The notes under the pieces were generated by a model that worked only from the letters and a program-made list of their open reading frames with translations, searched no databases and was not told the DNA's origin. A stretch of DNA of 64,000 nt from Gamarada debralockiae (lineage: Eukaryota; Ascomycota; Leotiomycetes; Helotiales; Hyphodiscaceae). The DNA is taken from assembly GCA_002803225.1 (NCBI GenBank), contig NXFV01000865.1, forward strand, positions 22,745 through 86,744, in the 5' to 3' direction. Made by a program: the position numbers and the translations under genes. Shown one piece after another: positions 53,733 to 64,000 of the stretch (positions are counted from its first letter, which is position 1; each line of letters opens with the position of its first letter).

Positions 53733-54511
53733 CAGACGATTCAAGTGGTCTCGCAGTCTCTCGTGAAGCTTCCTTCATTTGTCCGGGCTCTTAACACCCC
53801 ACTTGGCACCGGCAATCACCAATACAGACCTGTTCTGAACCGGGAGCCTTCTTGACCGGGTAGCCATTCTCGACGAAATTTATGCTCTTTCCAGCCCTTG
53901 ACCCAAATGGTACTGATACCATAGCAAGAACTTTACAAAGTCACCCTCGCCTATCAATTATTTGTCTTCACTTCTATGTTCTAACAAAACTTTAGCAGCT
54001 CTAGACGCATTAGGAAAAGAACCACTGATGGGATGCAGTCAGCGAGAGCGATGATGGGCCGTTACAGTGTCTGCGAATATCATTGTACCCTATTTTCTTT
54101 CACGTCCTCACATTCCGCACAGCTCGTTGCCGTGACTTTGAGGGGGTATGCCAATCGGTATTCGGTAAGCCGACCGAATTGGTTATCCTTGGGGTAGGGA
54201 GGAACTGGTCATTGATCAAGCTTTTCCCATTCAAGCTTACATGGAAATTCAATAGTTCAGTCAATGATTGGGATTTATGTCTGAGCCTCGTGGTCATCGC
54301 AGAAAGTGTTTGACACTGTTTGACCGGTGGGTAAGCTCTGAAGTCTCACTCCATACTAGACGCCTATCTTACCTCAGCACCATGAGTGGCAAGCACTTGC
54401 GAAGGACTCTATTTACCTCCCGAATCTATAATTATGCATTCTTGAATGGCCGTATATTCTCTAGTTCTTCTTTGTATCCCTTCAATTTCGATCAAACTCA
54501 AGTTGTCCAAG
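53733..54511. other. Intergenic, nothing recognised
   Basis: Lies between ZNG1 and the P450 pseudogene. Short frames only. Confidence 0.4.
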
Positions 54512-56348
54512 ATGGATTCGAATGCTAGTGTTTTGAACTTCGATAGCCACCTTCTGTCCCACAAACTCGAGGCACCGCTTCCTTACTACTTCATAACTCC
54601 TATTGTTCTTCTTCTGGTCCATATCCTCTGTGGTCAACTTGAGCCAGAAAAAGTTCTGTCAATGTCCCGTTCTATGGACTTGATGATAATGACGCTGAAG
54701 CGCCCAAAAAGAGATGGATGAAGGATTCGATCAAGCTTCTTCAAGGCTACGCCAAGGTATGCTCCGTAAATCTATTCAAATACCATGGATCAAAATTACC
54801 GATACTTTGTTGTTCCGTGATAAACCATTTCAAGTCTGGATTACAGAGGGCAACCAAATTGTGACACCGTCCAAATTCATCGACGAGCTCAAGATGTTGT
54901 AAGACTACAAGTTCGCAGTATCGCTGCTTGAAGAAAGTCTCAATTTCATTGATGAGAGCTGTCATAGAAAGTGATTAGCTGGTAGGTTCTTCAAATAAAA
55001 CACACCACCTTCCTGGCGATGCCAAAAAAACCACTTCATCATTCGTACCTCAAACACGACTTGAACAGAAACATCCGTAAGTTGAGGCCGAATTCTCTGC
55101 CTTTTACGTCGTCTGCCAAATGGCATCAAACGCCGACCTCTTGTTAGCAAAGATGTTCCCTTACATGAAAGAGTTGACCATGCGATGCCTATAGAGTTTC
55201 CCTTTTCCAATAGTGAGTACGCTCTCGAATTCAGTGACTTCAATCACTCATGCTAAGCATTCTTAGACTGGACGCATGTTAAATTATATGGCAAGATCAC
55301 CAGAGTCGTCTGCCGCGTAGCGGGAAGAACATTCGTTGGTGAAGCACTGAATCGAAACGAAACATGAATCAATATAAGCATCGACTACACCCAGGATATT
55401 TTCCAAGGTGCCGTGCCTCTCAGAACTTGGAATCCATATCCACATTACGTTGTCAAATACTTTACCCCTGAGATTCGTCGAATATAGAAATAAATTGCGG
55501 AGGCTCAGAAACTTCTGACACCAATCATCAAGCAAATAACTCGCGATGAGAAGCGTGAAGGCTATGAGAAGCCAAACGATTATCTTCAGTGAGTACTCCT
55601 ATAAGAGCATCTGATCTTTCTCGGCAGAAGCACATCTCATCAGCCTGAGCAACCTTTCTTTGGGACTTGACGTGCTGACTGAAGCCGTTAGATGGGCCAT
55701 GTCAGAAAAGGACGACCACAAGTTTTTGGCTCCCTTGCAGCTTGGACTTGGGGCTGCTTCAATCCATACAACCAATCAGATAATTAGCAATGCGATCTTC
55801 GATCTCGCAGCTCGTTCGAATACAACCAGATACTGAGAGAAGTAAACGAAGTACTCAACGAGTTTGACGGCGAATGGAATCCCGAGACCATGAGTCAGTT
55901 CAAGAAGATGGACAGCTTTGTGAAAGAGAGTCAACGTTACGGCGGAGCAGCGGTTGTGTCTTTCCAAAGGATAGCCGTCAAGGATCTCACCTTGTCCGAT
56001 GGTACCTTCATAGCCGCAGGAACTATGCTCATCTCAGCAGACGAATCTATCTATCCGGACACCGATACCTTCGATGGGCCTATAAACTGCGACAGCGCTC
56101 AAAGGAGGAGAAAATATGCACTAGTTTACATCAACTTCAAAGAACATGATGCATTTCGGAACAGGAAGACATGCGTGCCCCGGACGGTGGTTTTCAGGCG
56201 GTGAAATCAAAATGATTTTGGCTGGCTTGCTTTGGAATACGATTTCAAGTTTAAGGAAGGTTAGGGTGGGCCAAGAGCATCATTAGCCAGTATCAAAATA
56301 TGCGGGACCCAATGGCTGAGATACTTTTTCAAGAAGTTGGAAGTTTGA
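54512..56348 (+). pseudogene. Cytochrome P450 (ent-kaurene-oxidase-like) pseudogene
   Basis: P450 blocks are present in order but in shifting frames and broken by stops: a membrane-anchor region (about 54580-54640), FQVWITEGNQIVTPSKFIDE (about 54829-54890), DWTHVKLYGKITRVVCRVAG RTFVGEAL in two adjoining runs near 55270-55350, VPLRTWNPYPHYVVKYFTPE (near 55410-55470), an intron-like gap at about 55590-55690, LGLGAASIHTTNQIISNAIF for the I-helix (near 55740-55800), and MDSFVKESQRYGGAAVVSFQ for the K-helix. The haem loop FGTGRHACPGRWFSGGEIKM starts at 56155, with the Cys still present. The I-helix and haem loop order resembles fungal ent-kaurene-oxidase-like enzymes. Too many lesions for a functional enzyme. 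Confidence 0.85.
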
Positions 56349-56784
56349 TTCGGGCATTCTGGAAATGGTTGTGTGGGGTTCATGTTTGTATCGAGTTGGT
56401 AGTGTTGGGTTTACTCACTCTCGTTATGACTTTTTAGATGAATCATCTTTAAGCAATTGAAGTTTGCTACAAATAAGCCTTTGCCATAATAATATCATTT
56501 GAATTTCTCCGTGACTACTTCCCTATTCAGGTTTCACTCAAAACAGGGGCTTCAGGGGTGTGCATGCAACAACTTAGGCAGGTCGAGGAGCCGAGGTGGA
56601 AGCCGGAGGCACTTCCAGGCATCGCCCGAGCATTGATTGAGGGATTCCATCGTCATAACAAGTGCCTGATAAACCATTCTTGAACAACCACAACTCCCAG
56701 TGAACCAAGCCCACTGATTCCTGAGTGTGTTTTTACGATCTTCTTTCTAAAAACCATGTAATACCCATCCAACTGCTACCCACC
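56349..56784. other. RBR ligase promoter and 5' leader
   Basis: Nothing coding apart from a minimal upstream start-stop (listed separately). The part after 56640 is A/C-rich like a leader. Confidence 0.45.
56756..56761 (+). promoter_or_regulatory. Start-stop upstream ORF (ATG TAA) before the RBR ligase
   Basis: ATG followed directly by TAA, in an AAACC-ATG context that should be well recognised, 23 bases before the main ATG at 56785. Minimal uORFs of this kind stall initiating ribosomes in other eukaryotes. Its presence in the mRNA is not shown. Confidence 0.45.
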
Positions 56785-58821
56785 ATGATGGTATTCTCGG
56801 GGTTGCTCAAATCATCGAGCCAACAAACACCTCGTCGACCTTCACGCTCTACGCCCGAGAACGCGACAGGCTGCAATACTTCAGACTACAGCTCTCCAGA
56901 ACCCTCTCCTTTAGACGTCGCTTCAGAATCTCGATATATTCGCGACCAAGAACACCTCGCCACCATTGAATCCGAAGATCCGGACCTTCGCGAGTTGAAC
57001 AACAGCCTCGTGGCTCTGGCGGCGATATTCCCCGATGTGCAGGTTGAGGTCTTTCGTGAGATGCTCTCGAGCTTTGAAGAGGAGTCCAGATTAGCGGTCG
57101 TTACGGAGACACTGTTGAAGCACAAGATGAAGTGGGTAAGAGGGCGGTACAGGGTGGCTTCGAAGGAGAACGTACAGGTGGAATCTGACAGGACAAACAG
57201 CCCGGAACCTCTAGCTGTTGTGCCGGCAGAGGACAAGTTTAGAAGCAGCCGTTACAAGAAAGCTGTCAAATCCGTCATGTATCACGAGTTCAAAGGTCTT
57301 TCCAAGTCTACGATCAATGCGGTGTTGGCCGAATTCAACCACTCCTACACGCTCGCACGACCAACGCTCGTTACACTCTCTTCGAAGTCATGGAGATTCT
57401 CCCTGTCCTCGCTGTTCTTACGCAGAAAACCTATGTCATCGCTAGAGGCGGAACACCATCCTCTCGTCATCTGGCAGTCTACGGGCCAGGGATCGATTGT
57501 TCCTACTCTCAAAGCTACTGGATCTCCAGAGTTGGACGAGGAGCTTTTCGAATCACTCATAGTGCCAATACAACAGAGAGCGGTGATTGAACGGGAGGAG
57601 AAGGACCACGTATTGGCTATGGAACTCAACAATACGGAGGCGGAGACAAACGAAGCTCTCCTGGACTGCGAATGTTGCTTTACTGGGAGGACTTTTGAAG
57701 AACTGTCGGCCTGTGATGACGGTGGACACTTCATATGCTTTGATTGCGTCAGACACGCAGTCAACGAGGCAGTTTTTGGCCAAGGATGGCAGAGGAACAT
57801 CGACCTCAACCTTGGCACGTTGAGATGCGTGGCTGCCATGCCAGATGACTGTCAAGGTTGCATACCCCAGTACCTCGTTCGACGGGCATTCAGCGAAGAC
57901 AAAGCCGGTCACGAAGTCCTACGCAAAATCGACGAGCGTCTAGCCGAAGACAGCTTGTTAAAAACCAGATTGCCTCTCATCCGATGCCCCTTCTGCAGCT
58001 ACGCCGAAATCGACGAGCTTTACCTCCCAGAATCCCAACGAAAATGGCGCATAAAGCGAATCGGACCCTCTTCTCTCTATACCCTTGTTATTTTGATCTT
58101 AGGCGTTGGCATGATACCCTTCCTTTTACCTTTTTTTTTGCTGTTTTCCTTTCTTTTCTTGCTAGTGTCCTCGAGACAAACGTTCGGAGACTTCGTCGTT
58201 TCGCATTTCAATGCATCCGTTACTCGACTCCGCAGAAAGCGACTTGGCCTCAAATTCGTTTGCCAGAGCAAACATTGTGGACGATCCTCATGCATATCGT
58301 GTTCGAAGGCATGGAATGATATCCACATATGCCATGAGTCATCTCTCATGGCTCTTCGAACGCAGGTCGAGCTCGCTATGTCTCTGGCTATCAAACGAAC
58401 GTGTCCTCGCTGCAACACATCCTTCGTCAAGTCGTCCGGCTGCAACAAGCTCACGTGTGTCTGTGGGTACCAGATGTGCTATGTCTGCCGCAAGGACATC
58501 GGAAATGGAGAAGGCTACCGACACTTCTGTGAGCATTTCCGACCAAATGGCGGACGAGGTTGTACGGAATGTACAAAATGCGATCTGTACCGGTGTGAAG
58601 ATGATGAAGTGGTAGTCAAGAAAGCGAAAGAAGAGGCCGAGAGACGGTGGATGGAGAAAGAAGGCACGGATCTTGGGGATGATGACAAGATCCGGAAAGT
58701 GTTGGAAGATAAATGGAAGAAGGGTGGCGAGGCATCTTGGTGGGATGGTAGAAGGTGGCGTTGGACAATACCAAATTGGGAACAGGTGTTTGATGCCTTG
58801 GTTGAAGGTGTTGTTGAATGA
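56785..58821 (+). CDS. RBR-type E3 ubiquitin ligase, RNF216/TRIAD3-like, with a hydrophobic segment
   Basis: Single exon, 678 aa from ATG 56785. An N-terminal CUE-like helical block (LVALAAIFPDVQVEVFREML, about 75-94) precedes the RBR: RING1 begins at DCECCFTGRTFEELSACDDG, then an IBR ending around CQSKHCGRSSCISC, then RING2 CPRCNTSFVKSSGCNKLTCV, CGYQMCYVC and the HFCEHF tail. The catalytic Cys should be that in SSGCNK. The RING2 plus His/Cys tail matches RNF216/TRIAD3 best, from memory. Unusually, a strongly hydrophobic stretch of about 35 residues (from about 455, TLVILILGVGMIPFLLPFFL onwards) sits inside the IBR, suggesting membrane attachment. The C-terminus is a charged helix and a Trp-rich end. 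Converges with SEH1. Confidence 0.88.
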   Translation: MMVFSGLLKSSSQQTPRRPSRSTPENATGCNTSDYSSPEPSPLDVASESRYIRDQEHLATIESEDPDLRELNNSLVALAAIFPDVQVEVFREMLSSFEEESRLAVVTETLLKHKMKWVRGRYRVASKENVQVESDRTNSPEPLAVVPAEDKFRSSRYKKAVKSVMYHEFKGLSKSTINAVLAEFNHSYTLARPTLVTLSSKSWRFSLSSLFLRRKPMSSLEAEHHPLVIWQSTGQGSIVPTLKATGSPELDEELFESLIVPIQQRAVIEREEKDHVLAMELNNTEAETNEALLDCECCFTGRTFEELSACDDGGHFICFDCVRHAVNEAVFGQGWQRNIDLNLGTLRCVAAMPDDCQGCIPQYLVRRAFSEDKAGHEVLRKIDERLAEDSLLKTRLPLIRCPFCSYAEIDELYLPESQRKWRIKRIGPSSLYTLVILILGVGMIPFLLPFFLLFSFLFLLVSSRQTFGDFVVSHFNASVTRLRRKRLGLKFVCQSKHCGRSSCISCSKAWNDIHICHESSLMALRTQVELAMSLAIKRTCPRCNTSFVKSSGCNKLTCVCGYQMCYVCRKDIGNGEGYRHFCEHFRPNGGRGCTECTKCDLYRCEDDEVVVKKAKEEAERRWMEKEGTDLGDDDKIRKVLEDKWKKGGEASWWDGRRWRWTIPNWEQVFDALVEGVVE

Positions 58822-59120
58822 ATTTTACGTCGTTACGTGTACTGAATGGGATTGGGATGGATGAGATAAGGTTGACTTAGGATCTGGGTTTAGCGTGTTG
58901 AGCGTTCGGTATTGCACGCAACTGGACTCATGGGCACTGGGTTATACAAAATGATAGGTAATCTGGTCAAAATGATTCAAACTTGAATGTTGATTGAAAT
59001 GTGACTAAGAGCCTCATTATGTCTACGCCCTCAAACGCCCGTGACCTCACTTAGAGTATATTTGAACGCCGGCAAGTATCCTGAGCCTTGTGGTAGTATA
59101 CAACCAAAGACTATCCAACC

Positions 59121-60443
59121 TTAAGCAGGAACACTCCTATTCATAGCCAACTCTGCACTTTTACTCCACAGCCCACTAGGTTCTCTCCTCCACAACATCA
59201 ATTTCCCATCATCACCCGTAGAACCCAGAAGCTGCCCATCATCATCAAACTCAACCCTCCACACCGGCGTCCGATTCGCCTCCAGCCTCGAGACCTCTTT
59301 TGCCAGATGTAGCACCTCCCCCTGTTTCCCTTCCGCTTCCTGTTGTCGATTCAAACTTGATCTCGCACCTGCAAGGCCAGCTCCAATACCCGACGGAACA
59401 TTTCGCACTCCATTCTCAGTCGCTCTCTGAGCAGGAACAACCACTAGTTCTGGCACCTTGGCATAATCCCTACTACTGGCCTCCTTCCCTCCTTTCGCTG
59501 GCGTCGTAACCTCAAAGACCCTCACAAAACCATCTTTACATGCCGTAGCCACGACGTCAAACCCCCTAATATTCCCAGGTGCCCAAGCGACATCCCTCAC
59601 TAATCCTCTATGACCTTTCAATTCCGCCGCCAAATAGAACTCCTTACTTGTCGACGATCCCAAGCTCACTGTATGCGAGATCTCTTTCGTGCGCCATATC
59701 GAGGCACGGTTCATACAAGCAACTATCAAACCCAACGAATCCCTCTGCACACCCTGCCTAATAGCATTATAGCACGGCTCTAAATTCGGATCAAAGCTCA
59801 CTTTAAAACTCGTTTCCTCTCCTCTATTAGGTTTATCGCATACAACCACTGTATCCATTTCCGCCCAACTCTCCAAGTTCTCTGGCTCTTCGTTCTCGTA
59901 GACTGTGAGTTCGGCATTGCGTTTTAGGAGGGCGAGATACGTGTGTCGTGTTTCGGGGTTATGCTTTATGGAGAAAGAGAGGAAGGGCGAGCGTGCTGGT
60001 GCGCGAAGTTCAAAGACTGCTTTGTTGGAATGGCTGTTGAAGCGTCGTCCACGGCCGGGTGGGATGGTGGGGTCTTCGACCCAGATTTTGAAGCGTCCGT
60101 CTAAGCCGATGGAGGCTATGAGGTTGGGGTGTATTGTAGGAGGAAGCCATTGTATCTGCGGATATAATTAGCCCTCTTCTTACTCTACTCTTGCTGTTAT
60201 GAGTGGTTTGAACATTACTTCTAAAATTTCAGCACTATGCGCAGTCCACGTATCGCGTAAGACCCAAGAACCGTCTCGGTGTCGGTTGTAGACCTTTATC
60301 TTGCCGTCGGCGGAGGAAGATGCGAAGCGGTCGCCATAGCTGTTGAAGGCGGTTGCTTCGACCATGTCTTTGTGGCCATGTTGGAGGAGGATGAAGGTGT
60401 CTTGCGGTGGAGAGGTGGGCAAGTCTTCCATCATTGGCGACAT
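59121..60443 (-). CDS. SEH1: Nucleoporin Seh1, WD40 subunit of the Nup84/Nup107 and SEA complexes
   Basis: Two exons, complement(join(59121..60155,60219..60443)), 419 aa; 63-bp intron (GTAATG to CGCAG). Seh1 is a partial beta-propeller in the Y-shaped nuclear-pore scaffold and in the SEA/GATOR2 complex on the vacuole. WD blocks: LLQHGHKDMVEATAFNSYGD with SADGKIKVYNR, TAHSAEILE-IQWLPPTIHP across the intron, IASIGLDGRFKIW, LKGHRGLVRDVAWAPGNIRG with DGFVRVFEV, and WRVEFDDDGQLLGSTGDDGK with LMLWRR. A disordered loop at about 290-345 breaks the last blades, as in fungal homologs. The start is ATG 60443; a longer frame exists, but its first codon would be GTG. Confidence 0.9.
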
Positions 60444-61127
60444 GATAGAGGCTCCCACATTGAGAGTGAGTGCCTGTTGTTGTCGTTTATGACAATCTCA
60501 AGATTAATGGTCCGTGCACACGGCTATCTGAACAAGGCTGAACGATGAATTCAGATCGCTGGAACGTGTCTTGATACGACACTGCATTTATAGGGAGCCA
60601 TGGGGTTTCAAAGATGTACTTACCCTAAGATCAAAGAATTATAAGTGTACTCATTTCAAACAGCTGCCATTGGAGGAAGGTCCGGCAATCAGTCATCCTG
60701 TTTAGTTGTCGAGCCGGTTGAGGACCTACTCATACTGTAGAACCGCTTGATTCAAATCGACCCAACCCATAAGAGACTCATTCCTGGGAAATAAACAGTT
60801 GTTTCTAAAGAGAAATAAGATTCGGAGTACAGTAAACTTCACTCTCTCGTAAAAACGTCAGCCCCACTTTCTGAGTTAACCTTGCATGCAGTTTTACCGT
60901 TTTCAGTAAGGCGCAGTGCAGGGTAGTCCCATGTGCCTCATTTCGTATGTCCGCCTTGCTGTGCCACATCTTAATGAGTCCCACCTTGGACCTCACTGCG
61001 AGATGGATATCTTCGGTACGTTTAGGCGTTGGCTTTTACTGCGTACGCGTTAATATGTCATCCAACAAGCGAGTTACTGTGTTCGCGTCTCTACCGGACC
61101 TCCCTCGTATAAACTCCACGCGAAACA
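60444..61127. other. Divergent region between SEH1 and the NLR gene
   Basis: Holds both promoters. On the SEH1 side, a minus-strand ATG at 60460 opens a 10-codon frame that ends at 60431, overlapping the SEH1 start out of frame. Nothing else recognised. Confidence 0.4.
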
Positions 61128-64000
61128 ATGCGTCTTTTGAAATGTAGTAACGCTGGCGAGTTCAGCCTTACCAAGGACCTGGTTGGCGATAATATTCCAC
61201 CTTATGCGATACTTTCGCACACATGGGGAGCGGATATCGAGGAGGTCACCTTCCCAGACCTGATGGATGGCACTGGCAAGGGCAAGCCCGGCTACAAGAA
61301 GATCCGATTCTGCGGAAAACAAGCGAGACGTGATGGCTTGCAGTACTTTTGGGTGGACACTTGCTGCATCGACAAATCAAACAACACCGAGCTCTCGGAG
61401 GCTATTAACTCTATGTTTCGCTGGTACCGCGATGCGGCTCGATGCTACGTGTCCCTGTCAGATGTTTCCATTAGTGACTGTGACCAGAACAGTCAGCTCT
61501 TCCAGCTCCCATGGGAATCGGCTTTCCGGGCAAGCAGATGGTTCACTAGAGGCTGGACGCTCCAGGAGCTTCTTGCACCGGCCTCGGTCGAATTCTTCTC
61601 CCGAGAGGGCAAGCGACTCGGTGATAAGAAATCATTAGAGCAGCAAATTCACGAGATAACCGGGATTTCTCAGCAAGCTCTTCAAGGAAGCCATCTATCT
61701 CAATTTGGCGTTGAGGAGCGATTCAAATGGACACACAACCGCGAGACCACACGCGAGGAAGACTGGGCGTACTCTCTCCTAGGCATTTTCGGTATCTTCA
61801 TGCCGCTTATATATGGCGAGGGGAGGGAAAATGCGGTCATTCGGCTTAGAAAAGAGATCGACGGGGCTTCAAAGGGTAAGAGTCAATAGATACAATATGC
61901 AGGCAACCAAGTTCAGCGTGCATACTGCTTGAACCCTCGCCAAAAGTCGGAGCGTTGACTGCCATATTTAGGACCGGAGGGCCTGCTCGATCGTTTGCCG
62001 AATGCTGAGGATGCGCCTTTCAACTCGTTCGCAAAGCAGCACGAGCCTTTCTGCCTCGAAAATACCCGCGTCGACCTTCTTCAGGACATATACGACTGGG
62101 CTGATAAGCAAGACGAATTTATCATCTTCTGGCTGAGCGGCTTGGCCGGTACGGGAAAGTCCACAATTTCTCGCACTGCCGCGCGTAAATGGTATCAGGA
62201 GGCGCATCTGGGGGCCAGCTTCTTCTTCTCACGAGGTGGTGGAGACGTTGGCCATGCTGGAAAGTTTGTCACAAGCATTGCGGTACAGCTCGCGAGCAGT
62301 GTGCCGACTCTCCGCCGCTTCATTTGCGACGCTATCATAGAGCATAGCAATATTGCAAGCCGGTCACTCCGCGACCAATGGCACCATCTTGTCCTCGGTC
62401 CGCTGTCGAAGCTGGACAGCAATAACTGCCGTGCCTCTTATATTCTAGTTGTCGATGCGCTTGACGAGTGCGATGATGATAAGAATATCCGGATTATTCT
62501 ACAGCTCCTGGCTGAAGCTCGATCGTTGAAGAGGGTCCGGCTACGAGTCTTTTTAACAAGCAGACCTGAAATTCCGATCCGGCACGGTTTCCAGCAGATG
62601 TCTAGAATAGAACATCAAGATGTTGTGCTCCATAATATATCACAATCGATTGTGGACCGCGATATCGCTATTTTCCTAGAATATGATCTGGGACTTAGTA
62701 GGCAGGAAAATGCAATAGAGGCTGGCTGGCCAGGTGAAGACAATATCAGAATTTTAGTCCAGAAAGCAAGTGGTCTATTTATCTGGGCTTCAACTGCATG
62801 CCGCTTCATTCGCGAAGGCAGACAATTTGCACCAGATCGGCTATCTGTAATCCTGCACGATTCCATAGACGACTTCTCCTCAACGGATGACTCGTCGACA
62901 GATGCCTCTAGAGACTCTGTAATCGCACCAGAAGAACAACTGAACGCAATATACACCACGGTGCTCAGAAATTCTGTCCGGAATTTTAAAAGACAAGAAA
63001 GAAAGAAATGGTACAGACTCTTCAAGGGAATTGCCGGTACTATCATTCTTCTCTTTTCTCCACTTTCGGCCTACTCATTGGCCAGATTACTCCATGTTTG
63101 TGAAAAAGACATTATCCAAACGCTGGGCGATCTGCGCTCCATTCTCGACATTTCAGAAGAACGGTCTCAGGCAGTTCGTCTGCATCACCCTTCATTCCGC
63201 GACTTCCTCCTCGACAAAAAAAGATGTAGAGATTCGAACTTCTTGGTGGACGGAAAGCAAGCGCATCAGACGCTAGCCGACAACTGCATACGGCTTATGT
63301 CAACGTCTCTTAAGCAATATGTCTGTGGCGTGGACTCTCCCGGAGTGCTTGCTATGAGCGTAGACAGCAGTCGAGTGGAGCAATGTCTCCCTCTAGAGGT
63401 TCAGTACGCATGTCTCTACTGGGTTGAGCATCTGCGGGGGGGTGGTACCCATCTTCAGGATAACGACCAAGTGCATCAGTTCCTAAAGGCGCACCTCCTC
63501 CATTGGCTCGAGGCGCTGTGCTGGATGCAGAGGGTCTCCGAAGGGATTCATGCAATTACTTTATTGGACACCATCGCTCTTGTAAGACAGCTCTTCTGAC
63601 GTCTCGAGATGACCGGCTAATCTCTAGTTAAGGCCAGCGAGTGTGCTAGCCTACAGATATTTATCCACGATATAAAGCGATTCGCTTTATACAGTCGACC
63701 TGGGATTGAGCAGGCTCCGCTCCAAATATACTCTAGTGCGCTTATATTCGCTCCGGCGACGAGCATAGTAAGGAAGCAATTTAAAGATTGGGTACCTCAG
63801 TGGATACCAAGATTACCTAAGGTGGAAGAGCATTGGGGTGCCTTATTACAGACGCTCGAGGGCCATTGGAGCATTGTTAACGCCGTAGCCTTCTCGCCGG
63901 ACGGCAAGCTGCTGGCGTCGGCTTCGTACGACAAGACAGTCAGGCTGTGGGACGCCGGCTCAGGAGCGGCCCTGCAGACGCTCGAGGGCTATTCGGACTC
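61128..64000 (+). CDS. HET-NACHT-WD40 NOD-like receptor (HNWD type), 3' end beyond window
   Basis: Partial, join(61128..61875,61972..63581,63633..>64000). It resembles the het-e/het-d/het-r incompatibility receptors of Podospora. The HET domain begins at once ([10 protein letters not shown] at 25-34; [35 protein letters not shown]). After a 96-bp intron comes the linker and the NACHT domain: Walker [10 protein letters not shown] at 306-314, Walker [11 protein letters not shown] at 408-417, and an LTSRPE sensor. The third exon needs the second AG after TCTAG (GTTAAG) to stay in frame. It reaches a bridging segment ([14 protein letters not shown]) and the first WD40 unit from about 63845: [20 protein letters not shown], then [17 protein letters not shown] and the start of the next unit ([11 protein letters not shown]). 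No lesion seen inside the window. Confidence 0.9.

Noticed and set aside
14592..64000. A biosynthetic gene cluster spanning the P450, MFS transporter and zinc-cluster factor
   Set aside because: The parts are tens of kb apart, interleaved with housekeeping genes, two of them are pseudogenes, and no synthase or terpene cyclase is present.

Overview
This window comes from a filamentous ascomycete (Pezizomycotina). The evidence is short GT-AG introns (about 47-110 bp) in most genes, a mould-type gene set (FlbA, MOB3, CTF1-type zinc-cluster factor, DUF7053 protein, fungal HET proteins, a HET-NACHT-WD40 receptor), GPI-anchored wall proteins, and an AT-rich island with C-to-T type damage that looks like RIP. 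I would guess Leotiomycetes, but that is inference only.

Layout. 0-14.6 kb is a compact housekeeping block: STR3-type cystathionine beta-lyase (-), MSP1 AAA ATPase (-), the monopolin subunit PCS1/CSM1 (+), MCD4 GPI ethanolamine-phosphate transferase (+), and a CTF1/FarA-like zinc-cluster regulator (+) with 8- and 10-bp micro-exons. 14.6-25.7 kb holds one intact gene, an intracellular LysM protein (-), and three decayed ones: a HET-domain gene, a DUR3-like urea transporter, and a fungal-specific family with a terminal cysteine motif. CDC73 (+, 26.1-27.4 kb) is intact. A 5.2-kb gene-poor stretch follows, and then the RGS regulator flbA (+, 32.6-35.0 kb).

36-45.3 kb is the most damaged part. 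It has a wall-protein gene with a stop at codon 19, an AT-rich island with a pogo/Fot1-like transposase remnant and an inverted-repeat element carrying a decayed about 23-bp minisatellite, an intact HET-domain gene, an orphan ZZ-finger fragment, and a divergent pair (anhydro-sugar kinase plus MFS sugar transporter). Both members of that pair lack their 5' halves where they meet. 45.9-53.7 kb is intact again: sirtuin, GPI-anchored protein, DUF7053 protein, MOB3/phocein and a ZNG1-type COBW zinc chaperone. A degenerate P450 lies at 54.5-56.3 kb. An RNF216-like RBR ubiquitin ligase and the nucleoporin SEH1 are convergent at 56.8-60.4 kb. The window ends inside a HET-NACHT-WD40 NOD-like receptor.

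Overall, conserved core genes alternate with patches of decayed accessory genes (transporters, P450, HET) and non-self-recognition genes. I found no tRNA, rRNA or CRISPR. The exon structures given were read by eye from splice signals and frame continuity.
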